From: Periplaneta americana
Taxonomy: Eukaryota > Arthropoda > Insecta > Blattodea > Blattidae
Length of the DNA stretch: 64,000 bases
Assembly: GCF_040183065.1 (NCBI RefSeq)
Contig: NC_091117.1
Location: forward strand, 113,125,001 to 113,189,000
Direction: 5' to 3'
The notes below the pieces were generated by a model. That model was given only the letters and a program-made list of their open reading frames with translations. It made no database searches and was not told where the DNA came from. Both the position numbers and the translations under genes were made by a program. Below are positions 60,036 through 64,000 of the stretch, one piece after another (positions within the stretch are counted from its first letter, which is position 1; each line of letters opens with the position of its first letter).

Positions 60036-60219
60036 TCGCTTCTTCCAAGAATGGATATCAGTGTATGATTATGTGAGGAAAGTAGAGAACAATTACATTG
60101 AAAGTAAGCACGTGATGGACAGTATTTTGGAGAACATTTCCATAAACTTAGGACATCTTATTCCAGCACAGATCAGTCGTCTGATTCGGACGGAGAATAA
60201 AAATATAAACATGGAATAG
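60031..60219 (+). pseudogene. C-terminal part of the same DDE transposase, catalytic core deleted
   Basis: The frame from 60031 reads FFQEWISVYDYVRKVENNYI, then ESKHVMDSILENISINLG, resembling the C-terminal helix of that family (Trp, then VENNY and a Met-Asp-x-Ile motif). It starts within four bases of the N-terminal fragment's end. A single internal deletion has therefore removed the whole DDE catalytic domain. Confidence 0.55.
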
Positions 60220-60429
60220 CGGGCGTAATTCCATTAGGTAAATTCGGACTCTTGAGTAGGAAAGTGGTGATACTAAGATAGGACGAATGTTTTTAGAAAT
60301 AGATGAAACGGATATGCCTGCCGCTCTGAGCCTGAGAACCGTAACCCAAACAACCCGCATTCCTCTACCCTGCCGTCCGGCAATTTAAAACTTCGCGCAG
60401 GTTGGTGCCATAACATCTCGTCTCAGCTC

Positions 60430-61085
60430 TATCGCACGCATCGCCTCTCTGCAAATCAGTCCACGTTTTTCGGATGAGCAACTTTTCCGATGCATGCGAT
60501 CATAGCCTTCTTTAATACATCAATTTTAATTGGTCAACTGTTACTATTAAGGTAAGCGTTCACTACATCGTATCGCACTCCTCGTACGAATCGCACGCAA
60601 CGGATATTTCAAGTGCAGTGCGTTCACTAACGGCTCCATCTCAACGCCTCATCGGATTCCCCTATCAGCTGTTTGAAACGTGACGTCGTACGATATTGAC
60701 ATTGCTGAAAACAGAGGCGTTGAGGTTAGGTCTATTAATCATGACTGTTAGCGAATAAGTATTTGCAATTGCTTCATACGTCTTAATTGAAAAGGAAGAA
60801 ACAAAGGAAATATTGGTTACATAATATATACACGTATGTAAGAAATTACTTGATTACTGTAATAGGAACGCCTCAAATTATACAATTCTTCGCAATTTTC
60901 CACAAGCGAAATAAGTTTTCCGTTTGCCATTTTGGCGCGACACTGAACATGGCACAACATAATAGTAACAGTTGACCAATTAAAATTGATTTTATTAAAG
61001 AAGGCCATGGTCGCACGCATCGGAAAAGTTGCTTATCCGAGAAACGTGGACGGATTTGTCGAGAGGCGATGCGTGCGGTACGATG
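60430..61085. mobile_element. Inverted-repeat element (outer), interrupted by a MITE
   Basis: 60430-60551 (CGCACGCATCGCCTCTCTG ... GGTCAACTGTTACTATTA) is inverted at about 60960-61078. The interruption at 60551-60959 is a copy of the 12756 family, inserted close to the fold point. No coding capacity. Confidence 0.6.
60551..60960. mobile_element. MITE-like repeat, copy 2 of 3 (inverted)
   Basis: Starts AGGTAAGCGTTCACTACATC and ends GGCACAACATA; reverse complement of the 12756-13163 family. Confidence 0.65.
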
Positions 61086-61182
61086 TAGTGAAAGCGGTTA
61101 CATAATAATTACAGCAAAGATAGTTTTTTCCGATCCGTGCGATTCGTCCGATGAGTGCGATACGATGTAGTGAACGCTTACC

Positions 61183-61302
61183 TTTATGTTGTGCCATGTT
61201 CAGTGTCGCGCCAAAATGGCAGACGGAAAACTTATTTCGCTTGTAGAAAATTGCGAAGAATTATATAATTTGAGGCGTTCCCATTACAGTAATCAAGTCA
61301 TT

Positions 61303-61350
<48 letters not shown>

Positions 61351-61638
61351 ACACACACAGATATATAATGTAACCAATATTTCTTTCGTTTCTTCCTCTT
61401 CAATTAAGACGCATGAAGCAATTACAAATTCTTATTCGCTAACAGTCATAATTAATGGACCTAACCTCAACTCCTCTGTTTTCAGAAATGTCAATATCGT
61501 ACGACATCATGTTTCAAACAGCTGGTAGGGGAATCCGATAAGTCGATGAGATGGATCCGTACAGTCAACGCACTGCACTTAAAATATCCGTTTCGTACGA
61601 TTTGTACGAGGAATGTGATACGATGTAGTGAACGCTTA
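61183..61638. mobile_element. MITE-like repeat, copy 3 of 3, with internal (AC)n
   Basis: Same family as 12756-13163 in the same direction, enlarged by an (AC)n tract at 61309-61358. Ends GTAGTGAACGCTTAA. Confidence 0.65.
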
Positions 61639-61658
61639 ACAGCAAAACCGACAATAGG

Positions 61659-61660
61659 TC

Positions 61661-61724
<64 letters not shown>
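61659..61724. repeat. (AAT)n microsatellite
   Basis: About 21 AAT units directly after the MITE copy. Confidence 0.95.
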
Positions 61725-61727
<3 letters not shown>

Positions 61728-61776
61728 AAATAATAAATTGGCATCACTTCTTACATTTTGAGGGAATAAGATCCTT

Positions 61777-62061
61777 CTAAACATTGAAAGTGCAAAATTT
61801 TTCTAGTTCGCCTAACAGAACACAGTGGTCTACATTTTCTCTTTGAAACAGACGATTAAGATTTTCAAATTCACTAAGAATGGGTGGCAAGAATGTTAGG
61901 TAAATTTCATTACATGCATTGAAGTACATAGAACAAAGCTCCCTGGAAACATATTTATCACAGGTTGAAGAAGCTGACTCAAAATACAGTTTCAGATCTT
62001 CATATTGTTCTAAAATTCTTTTTACACAATTACTACTTGCCAACCAACGAGTACATGACAA
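61777..62061 (-). pseudogene. hAT/ZBED-related transposase fragment
   Basis: The minus frame begins SCTRWLASSNCVKRILEQYE and continues DLKLYFE and LPPILSEFENLNRLFQ. The TRWLS-x-x-x-CV-x-R-IL motif followed by a Leu-rich helix is typical of the middle of hAT-derived proteins of the ZBED/FAM200 kind. There is no BED finger or dimerisation end in reach, and no ATG at the start (TTG), so it is a fragment. Confidence 0.5.
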
Positions 62062-63132
62062 TGGGATTATTACATGTTTCTCGCGACAGGATCATCAAGT
62101 TCTCTGAGATTACCAAGAGCAGGTTGTGAGATTGTAAACTGCGCATGCGCGGCCCTCTCATGCTCTGCCAGTGATATCCTTACCGGTATTTACTTCATGC
62201 GAGTACAAGGAAGCTTGTTATTCGAATATTTACATGTGAATATACAAATGTGCAACGTAAATATTGCGTACCTGCCTCTAAAGACAATTAAACGAAAATA
62301 TGTCACACGAATATTGCTACCTACCTCTAAAGGCAATTATTTAACTGGTTCGAAAGTCAGTGTATTTATATTCCTTAAGAAGAAGATTTACGCCGCAAAT
62401 ATAGCATGACGATGCATCGGGATAATTTTGTCCCAACTAATTGTGAGGTAAGTATGACTAGCTGGTAAAAGGCATATGATTTGTATAAATAATGTAAGAT
62501 ACGTATATAATATTAAAACTAGTATGAAAAATAAAACATGAAGTTTAGGTTGGTGTAAATTACTGTGTAAATTGATAATTCATGTTTGAGGTTAGTTCAA
62601 CATGCGTAGTACTAGTGTGAATAGGCCTAATAATTTGAGATTTTCTGATATTTTTAATAGTTAACGATGGAAGAAGGTAATATCGGTGGTGCTGCAAGTT
62701 TCTGTCCTTGAGGAGCAGTTGGATGTCATCATATGGCAGCGCTGCTTATACACGCACATCACAATGTGTCGGTGACTGACTAGTCGTGCAGCTGGAGTGC
62801 GAGAAAGCAGAAGGAAGATAGTGAAATTAAGACTATTGAACAATTGCTCCCAGCAGAAAAGGAATACAATCCTTTGAATAAGAAGCCTGCAATAGACATA
62901 AAAGATAGTGTTTTCTTCATTGAAGGATCATCATACAGTTGGGTTTACTTGGTTATTAGGTTTAGAACATCGTGTCCCTGGAACCATTTCTAGCACCAGT
63001 ATGGAAAAAGTTATCATTTCTGAGAACTACAATAGTGCAAAAGATAAAGGGGCTTTCTTAAAGCAACACTGCACATGTCAGATGCAGCAATTACTCTGCT
63101 GATGAGACTAAGCGGCAGACAGTAAACGCTAG
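62062..63132. other. Unassigned DNA before the exonuclease frame
   Basis: A duplicated patch at 62270-62350 (ACCTGCCTCTAAAGACAATT / ACCTACCTCTAAAGGCAATT) is seen. The stretch 62820-63110 has short plausible codons but no recognised domain; it may be the 5' part of the exonuclease gene. Confidence 0.35.
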
Positions 63133-63819
63133 ATGGACAGAACTCGGAGAAAATGTAGATTTACTGCAAGTAACTTTGCATCTTACTCAAATCCTGTCAG
63201 TGGGATAGATTTCCCCCATTCGTCTTTAAAAAACTTGTTGGTTATCATATGTCAAGTGTAAAAGCTGTGTAGTGAGGATAACAGCATGAAGCAGTAGCTG
63301 TGTTAGAAGTCTCAGATGTTATTAAAGTCACAGATTCAAGCAACAGGTTTATGGCTTCATTCAACAGGCGTACTAGGAGCAAGTCTTGATGGACTTAATG
63401 ATATTCAGGGGAAAACATGTACACGTGAAATAAAATGCCCCTATAAATACAAAAACACAACATTGACTCAGGCACTGAAAGGGGTAAATGATTATATATT
63501 GTTTGTGGATGATGATGTTTTTTTTTATATGGACCATTATTACTGTCATCAAATCCAAGGTCAGTTGTATATGACAGGTTGTGATGTAGGATATTTGGCA
63601 GTATGGGATCCACAGCAGCCTGTTGTGTATTTCGTTGAGGACTCTTCATGGGAAAAAACATGGAAATGTTGCAGTCATTTTTCATTCTTAAATCCGTGCC
63701 ATGGTTGCACGAACATAAGAAGTAATAATGTGAATAGACTTACATTAATACCATTAACAGAAAAAAATGTGGTGAACAAATTTTCAAGTCATTGTAGTTT
63801 TCCAAATAAGGATCTGTGA
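63133..63819 (+). pseudogene. YqaJ/lambda-exonuclease-like nuclease, frameshifted
   Basis: Two frames. The first (63133-63267) reads RKCRFTASNFASYSN, the entry motif of YqaJ domains, and FPHSSLKNLL. The second (63316-63819) has GVLGASLDGL (catalytic Asp; Leu replaces the usual Pro), CTREIKCPYKYKN (the Glu-x-Lys pair), a helix with Tyr, HQIQGQLYMTG (conserved Gln) and FVEDSSWEKTW. These are the nuclease motifs in the right order. A Cys/His-rich tail (CCSHFSFLNPCHGC) follows. In animals such proteins occur in many copies and appear mobile-element derived. The frame break between 63267 and 63316 suggests decay, or a short intron. Confidence 0.65.
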
Positions 63820-64000
63820 AAGAAAAACCAAATTAGGAAAGAAGCTACAGGTTTCATTTCACTAGAAACAACACATCCAGGTGTAGACAAATATCTGGCG
63901 TCAGGTTACCATGGCACCAAAAAATTTTTGTATGGTGCCTGTATTTTCTTTATCGAGTTCTAACTTTCCAAGATTTCAGTTTCTTTTAGGCTATGTTGTT
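63820..64000 (+). other. Window end, no feature recognised
   Basis: The sequence after the TGA at 63819 shows no clear motif. The stretch ATGGCACCAAAAAATTTTTG with TATGGTGCC is a small inverted repeat (63910-63938). Confidence 0.3.

Overview
The window looks like repeat-dominated nuclear DNA of an animal, most likely an insect. AT-rich spacers, long (AAT)n microsatellites, tRNA-derived short repeats and many layers of transposon relics all point that way. The mix of Jockey-type and RNase H-bearing non-LTR elements, P/THAP elements and PIF/Harbinger elements suits a large insect genome. A cockroach-like (Blattodea) source is my impression from repeat style only, not something the sequence proves. 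I see no convincing single-copy host gene and no CRISPR, rRNA or functional tRNA locus.

Layout. (1) 1-8647: a near-identical inverted repeat (about 2.5 kb arms at 1-2573 and 5343-7904) carrying an RNase H/C-terminal fragment of a non-LTR element. Its spacer holds a two-exon THAP-domain gene. A second 302-bp inverted pair (5041-5342 / 8346-8647) encloses the right arm. (2) 8648-13163: mostly unassigned AT-rich DNA with THAP/P-element fragments, a THAP-domain reading frame, a tandem tRNA-derived repeat and a MITE. (3) 13270-19508: a minus-strand non-LTR element (endonuclease, RT, RNase H), split by a 2.47-kb Harbinger-like insertion with a TTA target duplication. That insertion itself contains a TA-flanked MITE and the C-terminal end of a P-element transposase. 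(4) 19508-26000: repeat relics, a hammerhead ribozyme-like motif, microsatellites and unassigned DNA. (5) 26002-28144: a two-exon THAP/P-element transposase gene, apparently internally deleted. (6) 28066-47345: a giant head-to-head inverted structure. Two oppositely oriented arrays of a 20-bp minisatellite (3.3 kb and 14.9 kb) surround a short spacer and end in matching unique flanks. The left flank runs into the THAP gene; the right flank holds a broken copy of its start. (7) 47346-49861: Harbinger remnants (MADF protein, transposase N-terminus) and a TTAA-flanked MITE. (8) 50217-57609: a minus-strand Jockey element with a 13-bp target duplication, itself interrupted by a nearly full-length plus-strand Jockey of the same family. 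(9) 57610-64000: another THAP fragment, an internally deleted DDE transposase, nested MITEs, a hAT-like fragment and a YqaJ-type exonuclease reading frame.

The candidate unusual system is the 26-47 kb block. Long inverted repeats made of tandem short repeats, abutting a P-superfamily (THAP) transposase gene, recall Foldback/Galileo elements, a known P-superfamily group. Here the array-bearing ends are head to head and only one side keeps the transposase. THAP or P-element pieces recur at six or more further places in the window, so this family has been very active in the region. Nearly every coding sequence is truncated, frameshifted or interrupted, so the genes do not form a cooperating pathway; the layout is a record of successive insertions.
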